64,000 bases of DNA from an uncultured Pelagibacteraceae bacterium (GCA_902596515.1 CACJUF010000003.1:1-64000), one strand, 5' to 3'; counted from the first letter of the stretch, positions 20,593-30,477 are shown. The notes: a model not told the origin generated them from the sequence alone. Made by a program: numbers and translations.

Positions 20593-21222
20593 TTATTCTT
20601 TTATTATCTCATACTCAAAATTTTGAGTGGTTTCATTGACTTGTAAAAGTTTCGCACCATTTTTGCTATGAAATTTTGTAGCCATTTCAGTTAGAGGAGA
20701 GAGCGTGACTAATCTATTTAAATGGTTAGATTTTTTAATCTTTTTATAAACTTCCTTAACAATCAATTTTCCACCGCCTTTTTTTTTAGACCACACTGTA
20801 TAAGCAATAGCAATTTGGCCAACATTTTGACCTCTGTGAGTGCTTTGTAGATGGGCATCTTGGCTAAATTTATCCAGCTCCTCTACATTTATTGGTACTT
20901 TATTTGTAAAAGCGAAGCACATTACAGCATGAATTTCTTTTTTGTATTTTACACCGTATATTTTTCTGCCGTGACTTCTTCTGAAAGTCACACTTAATTC
21001 TGGTCTAACTGGATCTTCAGAAACATTGCATTCTTTAAGTTCAACTAATTCAGCCCCTTTAACCCAGCCAAAAAAGTTATCAATGTTTTTATTAATTATT
21101 TGTTTATTTTTTCGAATTCTAGCTTTAATTCTAGGTTTAAATTTTTTTGTATTTTTAAAACTATTATTATCTAGGTATTTCTCTGCTAGTTTATTTCTTA
21201 CATTTCTAAAAATCTCTTTCAT
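20593..21222 (-). CDS. Hypothetical, GNAT-like protein
   Basis: VGQIAIAYTVWSKKKGGGKLIVKEV...FHSKNGAKLLQV is suggestive of an acyltransferase C-terminus; weak. Confidence 0.45.
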   Translation of the reverse strand: MKEIFRNVRNKLAEKYLDNNSFKNTKKFKPRIKARIRKNKQIINKNIDNFFGWVKGAELVELKECNVSEDPVRPELSVTFRRSHGRKIYGVKYKKEIHAVMCFAFTNKVPINVEELDKFSQDAHLQSTHRGQNVGQIAIAYTVWSKKKGGGKLIVKEVYKKIKKSNHLNRLVTLSPLTEMATKFHSKNGAKLLQVNETTQNFEYEIIKE

Positions 21223-21245
21223 ATTCTAATTTTCATTTATCTTAA

Positions 21246-21410
21246 CTAAAAGTATAACAAGGTAAAGATTACTCCTAAAATTATTACTATAATCGTAGCA
21301 ACAATATAATTTATTTTAATATTAAATTTTTTATAAATTGTTTCATTTATCTTTTCCCAGAATAGAACTAACAAAAATATGGCAATTGCAGGTATGATAA
21401 ATTTAATCAT
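21246..21410 (-). CDS. Small membrane protein (54 aa)
   Basis: MIKFIIPAIAIFLLVLFWEKINETIYKKFNIKINYIVATIIVIILGVIFTLLYF; 3 bp downstream of the ScfR-like gene on the same strand. Confidence 0.5.
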   Translation of the reverse strand: MIKFIIPAIAIFLLVLFWEKINETIYKKFNIKINYIVATIIVIILGVIFTLLYF

Positions 21411-21413
21411 CGA

Positions 21414-22847
21414 CTATGTGTTTTTGTCTCCAACATATACTGAAACACCTCTAGAATTAATATCAACATCAAATTTCTTGTGTAATGGAGGGAACGCTCT
21501 TTGTGAACAGTCTAATCTATCACACGTTCTACATGACACACCTATTGGTATTTCAGTAGATTTATCATTGATGTTTAAATTCTCCGAATAAATAAATTCT
21601 TTTGCATATTTTGCTTCACATCCTAATCCAATAGACAAAATACTTTTTGATTGTCCAAATCTTCCAATCCCTTTTTCAACTGTTCTAGCAATACATACGT
21701 ACTTTTCACCATTAGACATTTTGCTTACAGCAGCTTGGATAATGCCAGGTCTTGTCAAAGCTGAATAAACGTTCCAACGTGGACAAGCACCACCATATCT
21801 TGGAATTTCTATTCCTGATAATGAAAATCTTTTTGATATATTACCAGCCATATCCACTCTTAAAAAATGAAATGGTATCCCTGGTAATTTTGGATCTTGT
21901 AAACATGTTACTCTATGAGCTACTTGTTCAAAAGATGTAGCAAAAGTATTTTGTAATAACTCTAAATCATACTTAAGTTTTTTACATTCTGTATGAAAGA
22001 GTTTATAAGGCATTAAAATTGCAGCACCGCAGTAATTTAATAAAGCAATTTTTGTCAATTTTTTAGACTCATCAGATGGAAAAGTAAATTTTGACAAATA
22101 TTCTTCAATTTCTTTATCAGCACCTTCTTGGGCTATTTGAGCAGCTGCATGTAGTTTTTTTGTTTCTAAAGAGCTGTAATCGCTTAATAGTAGTTCTTTT
22201 TTATTTTTTTTATAGAGCTTTGAGAAAGGTTTATTTTCTTCAGGAATAACATCTTTTACTGTTATGTCATACTCTGATTTTAAATAATCACAAAGAGCTA
22301 TATATCTAGTCCTATTATTTTTTTGAACTTTCTCAAAAACATCATTTGCGAAATCCTCTAATTTTGGAAAATAGTTTTTATTGTCTTGTAAAAAGTCTGA
22401 AATAACTTCACCAGGAAAAGAATTCTTTCTATTATCAACAATTTTACCAGATATTGTCTCAATTTTATTAATCATTTCATGATCCTTTTTTTTTAAAATA
22501 TCTCCTAGTCTAACGATGGCCCTACCAATTTTTGGATTAGTCCCAACTAAATCTTTTACTTCTGGACCTAGAATATCTAAATCTTCAAACAATTTATCAT
22601 CGAGTATTTCTGATAAAGTATTTTCTAAATTGATATCTGATTTTGAGGTTAATTGAGAAAGTTCAATGTTCAATTTTTCACAAATTTTTAATAGTAAATC
22701 TCCATCTATTTTTCTTTTTCCACCCTCAATAAGATTTAGATAACTAGGAGATATATTTAAATCCTCAGCCAATTTATTAGCTTGAAGCCCTAACTGTCTC
22801 CTAAAAGCCTTGATTTTTGGTCCTATTTTTAGATTTAATTGACTCAT
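21414..22847 (-). CDS. XRE-family transcriptional regulator of the ScfR/RamB type (HTH + IrrE-like + C-terminal Cys-rich domain)
   Basis: N-terminal HTH (GLQANKLAEDLNISPSYLNLIEGGKR), LHAAAQIAQEG, RVTCLQDPKLPGIPFHFLRVDMAGNISKRFS, C-terminal PIGVSCRTCDRLDCSQRAFPP. Confidence 0.87.
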   Translation of the reverse strand: MSQLNLKIGPKIKAFRRQLGLQANKLAEDLNISPSYLNLIEGGKRKIDGDLLLKICEKLNIELSQLTSKSDINLENTLSEILDDKLFEDLDILGPEVKDLVGTNPKIGRAIVRLGDILKKKDHEMINKIETISGKIVDNRKNSFPGEVISDFLQDNKNYFPKLEDFANDVFEKVQKNNRTRYIALCDYLKSEYDITVKDVIPEENKPFSKLYKKNKKELLLSDYSSLETKKLHAAAQIAQEGADKEIEEYLSKFTFPSDESKKLTKIALLNYCGAAILMPYKLFHTECKKLKYDLELLQNTFATSFEQVAHRVTCLQDPKLPGIPFHFLRVDMAGNISKRFSLSGIEIPRYGGACPRWNVYSALTRPGIIQAAVSKMSNGEKYVCIARTVEKGIGRFGQSKSILSIGLGCEAKYAKEFIYSENLNINDKSTEIPIGVSCRTCDRLDCSQRAFPPLHKKFDVDINSRGVSVYVGDKNT

Positions 22848-22860
22848 ATTTTCTATTAGT

Positions 22861-22960
22861 AAATTTTGTAAATTTATTTTTACAAGATTTTTCCTTCATT
22901 TACAATAGTTTTATACTTTTTAATAGATTTTGTAAATTTTGTAAATTATAAAATTTACAT
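22861..22960. promoter_or_regulatory. Cluster of TTTGTAAA-type motifs between regulator and aceA unit
   Basis: TTTTGTAAATTTA (22864-), TTTTACAAG, TTTACAA, tandem TTTTGTAAATTTTGTAAATT (22929-22948), AAATTTACA. Confidence 0.6.
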
Positions 22961-23120
22961 GGACGAAAAATTAAAAAACAACGAAAATGAGGCTCAAATC
23001 ATAAGACATGAAGACCTTGCTAGACATAATAGCAGGGGTATCTACATGAGAGATGATCATTGTGATTGGGGTTCAAGCGGAATGAAAGATCTAGTTGAGA
23101 CACTTAACGACTCAAACTAA
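22959..23120 (+). CDS. Small acidic protein (53 aa) upstream of aceA
   Basis: MDEKLKNNENEAQIIRHEDLARHNSRGIYMRDDHCDWGSSGMKDLVETLNDSN; non-hydrophobic sequence of mixed composition typical of a real protein; not in ORF track. Confidence 0.6.
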   Translation: MDEKLKNNENEAQIIRHEDLARHNSRGIYMRDDHCDWGSSGMKDLVETLNDSN

Positions 23121-23174
23121 TTTTCAAACTCTTAACATTCATTTTCAATTACTTGAACATTACAGGGGCCAATA

Positions 23175-24449
23175 ATGAGTGCAGAAAAGATTTCTTATGA
23201 TTTAAAAAGATTTGCAGGAATTAAAAGAGATTATACTCGTGAAGAAGTTGAGAGACTTAGAGGCTCAATTAAAATCGAATATTCAATTTGCAAACAACAA
23301 TCAACAAAGCTATGGAAATTATTAAATACAGAAAATTATGTTAATACTTTAGGATCCTTGTCAGGTAATCATGCAGTTCAACATGCAAAAGCTGGTTTAA
23401 AGGCAATTTATTTAAGTGGTTGGCAAGTAGCAGCTGATGCTAATAGTGCTGGAGAAATGTATCCTGACCAATCTTTGTATCCTTATGATAGTGCTCCCAA
23501 ATTAGTAGAATCTATGAATAACGCATTGATTAGAGCTGATCAGATTCAGCATATGGAATTAAAAGATGGTGATATGAAAAAAGAGAAGAGAATTGATTAC
23601 ATGCTACCAATCATTGCTGATGGAGAGGCTGGTTTTGGTGGGCCTTTAAATGTTTTTGAACTTGCAAAAAAATTTATTAAAGCAGGTGCTGCTGGTGTTC
23701 ATTTTGAAGATCAATTAGCAAGTGAAAAAAAATGTGGTCATATGGGAGGAAAAGTTTTGGTTCCAACTGGTACCATGATAAAAAATTTAAAAGCCGCTAG
23801 ATTGGCAGCTGATATCGCGGATGTACCTTTAATTATATTAGCAAGAACTGATGCTAACGCTGCAAAATTAATTACAAATGATTACGATGAAAATGATAAA
23901 CCTTTCCTGACAGGTGAGAGGTCTCCAGAAGGTTTTTATTATGTAAAAGCTGGTATTGAGCAAGCAATATCAAGAGGTCTTGCTTATGCACCCTATTCAG
24001 ATTTAATTTGGTGTGAAACTGCTACACCGAATCTTGAAGAAGCAAAAAAATTCGCAGATGCAATTCATGAAAAATTTCCAGGAAAACTTTTAGCATATAA
24101 TTGTTCTCCATCATTTAACTGGAAAAAACATTTGTCAGACGATGAGATAGCATCATTTCAACAAAAAATTAGTCAAATGGGTTATAAATTCCAATTCATT
24201 ACTTTAGCAGGATTTCATACACAAAATATTGCAATTTTTGAGTTAGCTGAGAAATATAAAAAGGAAGGTATGACAGCATACTCAAGAATCCAACAACAAG
24301 AATTTGCTCGTGAAAAAGATGGATATACTAGTGTTAAACATCAACGTGAAGTTGGTACATCTTATTTTGATGCTGTATCCAATACAATAAGTAGTGGAAA
24401 AAGTTCTACCACGGCAATGGCAGGTTCAACAGAGTCTGAACAATTCTAA
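23175..24449 (+). CDS. aceA: Isocitrate lyase
   Basis: [44 protein letters not shown] active-site loop, [11 protein letters not shown]. Confidence 0.97.
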   Translation: MSAEKISYDLKRFAGIKRDYTREEVERLRGSIKIEYSICKQQSTKLWKLLNTENYVNTLGSLSGNHAVQHAKAGLKAIYLSGWQVAADANSAGEMYPDQSLYPYDSAPKLVESMNNALIRADQIQHMELKDGDMKKEKRIDYMLPIIADGEAGFGGPLNVFELAKKFIKAGAAGVHFEDQLASEKKCGHMGGKVLVPTGTMIKNLKAARLAADIADVPLIILARTDANAAKLITNDYDENDKPFLTGERSPEGFYYVKAGIEQAISRGLAYAPYSDLIWCETATPNLEEAKKFADAIHEKFPGKLLAYNCSPSFNWKKHLSDDEIASFQQKISQMGYKFQFITLAGFHTQNIAIFELAEKYKKEGMTAYSRIQQQEFAREKDGYTSVKHQREVGTSYFDAVSNTISSGKSSTTAMAGSTESEQF

Positions 24450-24478
24450 TAAAACTATCCTTCTTAATTAGAGTTATT

Positions 24479-24502
24479 AACTGGCCCAGAAATGGGTCAG
24501 TT
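24479..24502. terminator. Terminator between aceA and convergent ABC permease
   Basis: AACTGGCCCAGAAATGGGTCAGTT imperfect hairpin. Confidence 0.65.
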
Positions 24503-25268
24503 AAGATTTAATTTTGTAACCTTTTTTAAGAAGAACTGTAACTACTGTTATACAAATAGATAGAAATAAAAACATTGTTCCAATACTTATCCATATATTG
24601 AAATCAGAAACTCCATAAAAAGAAAATCTTAAACCATTTATTAAATAAACAACTGGATTAAAATAAGTCACAGTTTGCCAAAATGATGGCAGCATATCTA
24701 ATGAATATAAACTCCCACCTAAAAATACCATCGGTGTCACAAACAAAGTTGGAATTATAGACATTTGCTCAAAATCTGAACTAATTAAACCTATTAAAAA
24801 ACCAAATAAAGCAAAAGTAAATGCCACTAAAATTAATAAAAATATCATAAGCAAAGGATATTTGACTTGAACATCAACGAAAAATAATGAGGTGATAAAT
24901 ATAATTATACTTACTATTAATGTTTTTGTTGCACCAGCTCCTACAAAAGCAAGTACGACCTCTAATGTTGAAATCGGAGCAGCTAAAATTTCATAAATTG
25001 TTCCATTAAATTTTGGAAAGAAAATTCCGAAAGAGGTATTACTAATTGACTGGGTTAATAATGTTAACATCAACAGACCAGGCACAATGTAAGATCCGTA
25101 GCTTATTCCATCAATTTTTTCCACATACCCTCCAATTACTGAGCCAAAAACTATAAAATATAGCGAAGTCGTTAATACTGGAGATAATACAGATTGAGTT
25201 AAAGTTCTTCTAAAACGATCCATTTCATGAAGATAAATTGCTCTCAACGCATAAAGATTAATTTTCAT
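24501..25268 (-). CDS. ABC-2 type transporter permease
   Basis: 6 [40 protein letters not shown]. Confidence 0.9.
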   Translation of the reverse strand: MKINLYALRAIYLHEMDRFRRTLTQSVLSPVLTTSLYFIVFGSVIGGYVEKIDGISYGSYIVPGLLMLTLLTQSISNTSFGIFFPKFNGTIYEILAAPISTLEVVLAFVGAGATKTLIVSIIIFITSLFFVDVQVKYPLLMIFLLILVAFTFALFGFLIGLISSDFEQMSIIPTLFVTPMVFLGGSLYSLDMLPSFWQTVTYFNPVVYLINGLRFSFYGVSDFNIWISIGTMFLFLSICITVVTVLLKKGYKIKS

Positions 25269-26193
25269 TTTTTTCCCTTACTAAATTTACAAAAATTTTT
25301 TCTAAAGTACTTTGTTCAGTTTTTAAATCTTTTAATTTTAGGCCTGCATCTTTTAAATCTTGTAGTAAATTTGTAATTCCTGTCTGTTTCGCCTGAACAT
25401 TATAAGTATAATTTAAACTCATCAAGTCTGGTGTAAAAGATAAGTTATATTTTTGGAGTGTTGTTGGTATTTGATTTATTTTTTCTTGTAAATCTATTGT
25501 AAGTTTTTTATGACCCATTTTTTTTAATAGTTCTTTAGTCTCATCAACAACCACAATCTCTCCCTGATTTATAACTCCAACTCGATCAGCTATAGCTTCT
25601 GCTTCTTCTATATAATGGGTAGTTAAAATAATTGTAACACCAGTTTTTCTCAAATTTTCAACAACCTGCCACATTTCTTTTCTTAGCTCTACATCAACAC
25701 CAGCCGTAGGTTCGTCTAAAAATAAAATTGTTGGTTCATGAGATAAGGCTTTTGCTATTAAAACTCTTCTTTTCATTCCACCAGACAATTGCCGAAGTTT
25801 GAGATCTTTTTTATCCCATAAACTTAATTGTTTTAAAACTTTCTCGATATGATTTGGATCTGCTTTTTTCCCATAAAGACCTCTCGAGTAAGAAACATTA
25901 TTAAAAACTGTCTCAAATTGCTCTAAAGTTAATTCCTGTGGGACTAAACCTATTCTTGAACGAGTTTCTCTGTAATCTTTTATGATATCATAATCATCTA
26001 CACTAACATTCCCTGAGGTCGGATTAACTATTCCACAAATAATACTTATCAAAGTAGTTTTACCTGCTCCATTTGGACCAAGCATTGCGAAAATTTCACC
26101 TTTTCTAATTTTTAAATTTATATTCTTTAAGGCATTAAAGCCATTGTCATAAACTTTTGATAAATTGTTTATTAAAATCTGATTATCTGACAT
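25258..26193 (-). CDS. ABC transporter ATP-binding protein (ABC-2 exporter)
   Basis: [39 protein letters not shown]. Confidence 0.95.
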   Translation of the reverse strand: MSDNQILINNLSKVYDNGFNALKNINLKIRKGEIFAMLGPNGAGKTTLISIICGIVNPTSGNVSVDDYDIIKDYRETRSRIGLVPQELTLEQFETVFNNVSYSRGLYGKKADPNHIEKVLKQLSLWDKKDLKLRQLSGGMKRRVLIAKALSHEPTILFLDEPTAGVDVELRKEMWQVVENLRKTGVTIILTTHYIEEAEAIADRVGVINQGEIVVVDETKELLKKMGHKKLTIDLQEKINQIPTTLQKYNLSFTPDLMSLNYTYNVQAKQTGITNLLQDLKDAGLKLKDLKTEQSTLEKIFVNLVREKNEN

Positions 26194-26229
26194 GAGGCAT
26201 TTATATAGTTATTAATTGATTTAATACAA

Positions 26230-27681
26230 TCAACTTATACGAAGCTTTTTAGCTTTAATAATCAACAAAGGTAGAAAGGTCGCTACAATAAAAGATAAAA
26301 AAAGCAAAGATTGTGTAACAAAAGATGGAAATAAATCTATTGGTATGAAAACTCCAACTAATAAACTTTTAGAAAAATCAGGAGAAGGAAATAATAAAAA
26401 ACCACCTATCAATCCAATCAAAATAGAAATATAAGCTAAATTTTCATTGATTGATTTATCATAAAAACTTAGAAAAACAGTTAAAACAAAAGCACAACAA
26501 AATAAGTCTGCTAATAAAAAAAGATACAAAATATCAAATCCTTTTGATGCAATAATAAAAGAGATCAACGATAAAAATAAAATTATATATTTGGAAAAGT
26601 TTAAATAATTAGTTTTTTTACTCAAATTAAATACTGCTTTTCCATCTAAAATTACCAAACTTGAAATTGCATTAATTAATGTGTCCACAGTTGAAATTGT
26701 TAATGCCATACCAAGTATTATTATAAACAAAGATAAAAAAATTGTTTGTTCTTTAAGTAATAATGAAAAAAAACCCAGATCTGGTCTATTGCTAGGGTCA
26801 ATTGAGAAAGCTACCATTCCTGAAAAACCCATAAAGAAAACAATAGGAATTATTATTAAAAAAGAAATGATTAAACTTTTTTTTAAAGTTTGGTAATTTT
26901 TAGCTGCATACACACGTTGCCAATTTCCTTGATGGAATAAATTAGTTGCGGCTACTGCAATAAAAAATGTTAAGCCTGCAGTATAATTTGGAATGTAATA
27001 ACTACTCAGAAGTTGAGGATTTTTTTTTAACACAAAATCAAAAGAAAATTTAGAACCTGTAAACGAAGTAATATAAATAAACGAGATAAATAACAAAACT
27101 CCTATAACAATCATTTGAATATTATCAGTAAAAATTGAAGCCTTTAATCCACCATATAACGTGTAAATTAGAGTAGACGAAAGAACTACTAAAGCTGTAA
27201 TCCAAAATTCAGTGCCAGATATATAATTGATCAAAACTGAAATAGCGGTTACCTCAGCGCACAAAAAAATGAACATATAAAATATAGTCATCAATAAAAT
27301 TAGCTTAAATAAACTTTTACCAAATTTTCTTCTCATAAATTCTATTAAAGAAGATCCTTTTGGGAATTCATTTCTAATTTTTTTTCCTAAGTAAATTAAA
27401 AAAAATAGTGGAAAAGCTGTACCTAAAGAATAGCCAATAACTGCACCTATCCCTCCCCAAGTCGCAGCAGATGCAGGTCCAAATAAAATCCAAGCTCCTA
27501 ATGCTGATGCTGTTAAACTGGTGGTTAATGAAAAGACTCTAATATTCCTATTAGCAGTTAAATAATTATTTAATCCTTTGAATCTTTTAGTGTGATTAAT
27601 TCCCAAAAAAGCAAATAACAAACTGATTGCAATTATTAAGATTAATGAAGTGGATTGTTCTAAAAAAAAAGAATTATTCAT
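26230..27681 (-). CDS. thiV: Sodium:solute symporter family transporter, putative thiamin-precursor (HMP) transporter ThiV
   Basis: SSF topology (about 13 TM; ASALGAWILFGPASAATWGGIGAVIGYSLG, HQGNWQRVYAAKN), directly downstream of a TPP riboswitch. Confidence 0.8.
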   Translation of the reverse strand: MNNSFFLEQSTSLILIIAISLLFAFLGINHTKRFKGLNNYLTANRNIRVFSLTTSLTASALGAWILFGPASAATWGGIGAVIGYSLGTAFPLFFLIYLGKKIRNEFPKGSSLIEFMRRKFGKSLFKLILLMTIFYMFIFLCAEVTAISVLINYISGTEFWITALVVLSSTLIYTLYGGLKASIFTDNIQMIVIGVLLFISFIYITSFTGSKFSFDFVLKKNPQLLSSYYIPNYTAGLTFFIAVAATNLFHQGNWQRVYAAKNYQTLKKSLIISFLIIIPIVFFMGFSGMVAFSIDPSNRPDLGFFSLLLKEQTIFLSLFIIILGMALTISTVDTLINAISSLVILDGKAVFNLSKKTNYLNFSKYIILFLSLISFIIASKGFDILYLFLLADLFCCAFVLTVFLSFYDKSINENLAYISILIGLIGGFLLFPSPDFSKSLLVGVFIPIDLFPSFVTQSLLFLSFIVATFLPLLIIKAKKLRIS

Positions 27682-27685
27682 TTAT

Positions 27686-27750
27686 TTCCCTTTCTGAATT
27701 ACCGGACAGGTTCTTAGGGTTTAATCTCAGTCTAAAAAGACACCCCTTTA
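27686..27750 (-). promoter_or_regulatory. TPP riboswitch (THI element)
   Basis: Minus strand: TAAAGGGGTGTCTTTTTAGACTGAGATTAAACCCTAAGAACCTGTCCGGTAATTCAGAAAGGGAAA; contains GGGGTG, CTGAGA, ACCCTAxGAACCTG, CCGGTAAT and AAGGGA landmarks. Confidence 0.9.
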
Positions 27751-27808
27751 AATATAATACTTTAATATTATTAAAAAAAAAGAAGAATAATGTTTAGAAA
27801 TTTAATTT

Positions 27809-27988
27809 CTATTTTCTAAAACAATTATTCACTAAAATTGCCATTAAAATCCACATCACAAATACCTCGCCATTTGTAAATGAATAATCAGCTCCAGCAA
27901 ATCCCGCTATAAAATTTATTGCATAAATTATTATAGTTGAAATAACTAAACTGGTTAAAAGATTTATAAGTCCGCTTAAGTAGTTCAT
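27809..27988 (-). CDS. Small membrane protein (59 aa)
   Basis: MNYLSGLINLLTSLVISTIIIYAINFIAGFAGADYSFTNGEVFVMWILMAILVNNCFRK. Confidence 0.55.
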   Translation of the reverse strand: MNYLSGLINLLTSLVISTIIIYAINFIAGFAGADYSFTNGEVFVMWILMAILVNNCFRK

Positions 27989-28079
27989 AATTAATCTTAA
28001 CTACAATTTGCTTGAATGCAAATTAAATTTCTATTTATAGGGGAAGATTTTTTTGATGCTGGCAGACTACAAAAGACCC

Positions 28080-28138
28080 AGGTTGTATTCAAGAAATATA
28101 TTTTACTAAATTGAAAATTAATATCTTGAATACAACCT
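28080..28138. repeat. Perfect 15-bp inverted repeat with 29-nt spacer
   Basis: AGGTTGTATTCAAGA (28080-28094) ... TCTTGAATACAACCT (28124-28138). Confidence 0.85.
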
Positions 28139-28149
28139 ATCTAAAATTT

Positions 28150-28335
28150 ATCTTTTTCATACAAGGAGGTAGTTTTAATGAATCAAATGCCACCTGACAC
28201 TTAGCTGGGTAGCTTTATATTTCATAAAAACATAAACGAAAAAAATAAAAGTCCATTAGGACTTAAATGCCAAAAAGGCGACTAAGGGGAGCTCTTTTGG
28301 TTGGAGAACGAAAGAGCGAACCCCTTCGTTTAATC
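28150..28335 (+). ncRNA. Candidate structured RNA / leader, class unknown
   Basis: AAGGAGGT-N7-ATG 8-codon ORF (MNQMPPDT), followed by small hairpins and a compound stem AAGGGG-A-GCTCTTT...AAAGAGC-GAA-CCCCTT (28284-28326). Confidence 0.3.
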
Positions 28336-28342
28336 TTAAAAT

Positions 28343-28804
28343 TTAATGTGGTGCTCTAAATTTACTATGACAAGCTTTGCAATTACTCCACATCATTTGA
28401 GTTAAAGTAGCTCTTACATCATCAGCATCCTCAAATAATGATGATAATTTAATCATATCGTCTGATGCTTTTTTCATTAAATCATTAAACTCTTTTTTAT
28501 TTTCCCAAATTAAAGGTAGAGCTTCAGTTTTAAAACCCTCTTTTGAATTATCCGGAAAATATTCTAACAAAGTTTTATAATTTTCACTCATTTCTATCAT
28601 TAAAGATTTAGCCTTATCAAATTCTCCTTTACTAGCCAAAGCTTGTACTCTTTTTGCAGTACTATAATTTTTGCTAAACAAGGCTTTTCTTCCTTTTATT
28701 ATTTCCTCAACGGACATTTCAGAATTAGCTGGAAGCGACAATAATACGAAAATTAAAATGCAGAAAAAATATTTAAATACATTTATAATATGATTAATTA
28801 ACAT
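28343..28804 (-). CDS. Cytochrome c' (class II c-type cytochrome)
   Basis: Signal peptide, C-terminal heme motif MWSNCKACHSKFRAPH. Confidence 0.88.
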   Translation of the reverse strand: MLINHIINVFKYFFCILIFVLLSLPANSEMSVEEIIKGRKALFSKNYSTAKRVQALASKGEFDKAKSLMIEMSENYKTLLEYFPDNSKEGFKTEALPLIWENKKEFNDLMKKASDDMIKLSSLFEDADDVRATLTQMMWSNCKACHSKFRAPH

Positions 28805-29332
28805 ATGCGATTAAAAAACACTCTAACAGAATACGGAGCTATTTCAAAAATATTTCATTGGTTAAGTGCCGCAGTATTAATAATTCAAATTCCTCTAGGT
28901 ATGTATCTAGTAGACATGGATTTCAGTGAAAAAAGATTGACCATAGAAAATATTCATGTTGCAGTCGGTATAAGTATATTTTATTTAACTATACTAAGGC
29001 TTATATATAAAACTTTTAATCCAACCCCAAACTTAAATAATAATATTTTTCCTGGGCAAAAAATAATTGCAAAATTAAATCATGTGTTTTTATATATTTC
29101 AATTTTAATGATAACAATCTCGGGTGCTCTAAAAAAATTATATAACGGTGAAGAGCTTAATATGTTTTTTTTCAATCTTGAAATTCAAGATAATTTTGAA
29201 TTAGCGGAAATATTTTATGAAATTCATATCCTGGGCAATTATACACTTATCGCATTAATATCTTTACACATTTTTGCTGTTTTAATTCATAAAATATTGT
29301 TTAAGGAAAATTTGCTTAAAAGAATTTTATAA
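28805..29332 (+). CDS. Cytochrome b561 family protein
   Basis: ISKIFHWLSAAVLIIQIPLG, HVAVGISIFYLTILRLIY, HILGNYTLIALISLHIFAVLIHK. Confidence 0.92.
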   Translation: MRLKNTLTEYGAISKIFHWLSAAVLIIQIPLGMYLVDMDFSEKRLTIENIHVAVGISIFYLTILRLIYKTFNPTPNLNNNIFPGQKIIAKLNHVFLYISILMITISGALKKLYNGEELNMFFFNLEIQDNFELAEIFYEIHILGNYTLIALISLHIFAVLIHKILFKENLLKRIL

Positions 29333-30037
29333 AATAATACAAGTTAACTTATCTTTAAATTTCAGTTGATTTTTATAACTTAATTTAATTTCTTCAATCC
29401 CTTGGATAAGTTGTTTTTTTGATAATGGTATTAGCGTAGAAATATATCTATTTTTAATCATATCGAGATATTTCTTTTTGCTTATTCTCACATTAAAAAT
29501 AAATTTTTTTTGAATTCTTTGAGGATATAAATTTGTAATAATTTTAAATATCTTTTTATCTCTTATAAGAGATTTATTAAGTTTTAGTTTCATTAATTTA
29601 AAAGTTGGAATTTCGTTGTTTTCTGCATCTAAAGTGAAAATTACAATTTTACCTTTTGTATTTAATATTTTTTCTAATGATTTTAATAATTTTTTTACCT
29701 TACTTAATTTTATTAAATGAATTGTTTGTTTAATCATAATTAAATCAAACTTTTGACTTTTTCTCAAAGAAAGATTTAAAATATCTGCTTTTTTAAATTT
29801 AATTCTTTTATCTCTATCTTTGTGATTAACAATATCTATGCCTAGAGGTTTATATTTAAGTTTTAACCTTGATTTTAAAGAACCTAAAATCTTCCCTCTT
29901 CCACAACCAATATCTAAAATTTTAAAATTTGAATTAATTTTGGTATTTTTGATTAAAAAATTATTAAATGAATAAATATAATTTTGTGAAGATAACCAAG
30001 TTTTATTGTCCCAATTTTTAATGACAACTGATGCCAT
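29327..30037 (-). CDS. Class I SAM-dependent methyltransferase
   Basis: ILDIGCGRGKILGSL, FDLIMIKQTIHLI. Confidence 0.85.
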   Translation of the reverse strand: MASVVIKNWDNKTWLSSQNYIYSFNNFLIKNTKINSNFKILDIGCGRGKILGSLKSRLKLKYKPLGIDIVNHKDRDKRIKFKKADILNLSLRKSQKFDLIMIKQTIHLIKLSKVKKLLKSLEKILNTKGKIVIFTLDAENNEIPTFKLMKLKLNKSLIRDKKIFKIITNLYPQRIQKKFIFNVRISKKKYLDMIKNRYISTLIPLSKKQLIQGIEEIKLSYKNQLKFKDKLTCIIL

Positions 30038-30455
30038 ATTTTTTTAATCTCCAATAATTATATGGCCAAGGTGTTAAAAAACCTACAATAAGCATTAAAG
30101 GTACAACCCACCAGGTTAATATTGCTCCACCAGTTAAAAAGTAATCGGTTAAATTCATTGTGGTTTCCATGCTTATCATTGAAATAAAACTCATCCCCAA
30201 TGCTGTTTTAAAAGCTTTATTAAATTCCAAATTTTGACGGATTAGAATAATTGTTTCTAAAATTATACTTGTAATCAACCCATTGATAATTGCTAATATC
30301 ATAATTGCTAAAACCGGGAATGGTATTTTGGTCAATTGAAAAAATAAAATTGTTCCAAAATCTCCAATCGAACACCCAAGTAAACACCACGCAGTATTTT
30401 TAGCACTCTGTTTCCATGTGTGTGAACAAGACCAATCAAATGTAGTGGATTCCAT
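30018..30455 (-). CDS. DUF4396-like membrane protein
   Basis: SAKNTAWCLLGCSIGDFGTILFFQ and METTMNLTDYFLTGG patterns, 4 TM. Confidence 0.7.
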   Translation of the reverse strand: MESTTFDWSCSHTWKQSAKNTAWCLLGCSIGDFGTILFFQLTKIPFPVLAIMILAIINGLITSIILETIILIRQNLEFNKAFKTALGMSFISMISMETTMNLTDYFLTGGAILTWWVVPLMLIVGFLTPWPYNYWRLKKYGISCH

Positions 30456-30477
30456 TCTTATATGATAATGTTTAGTT

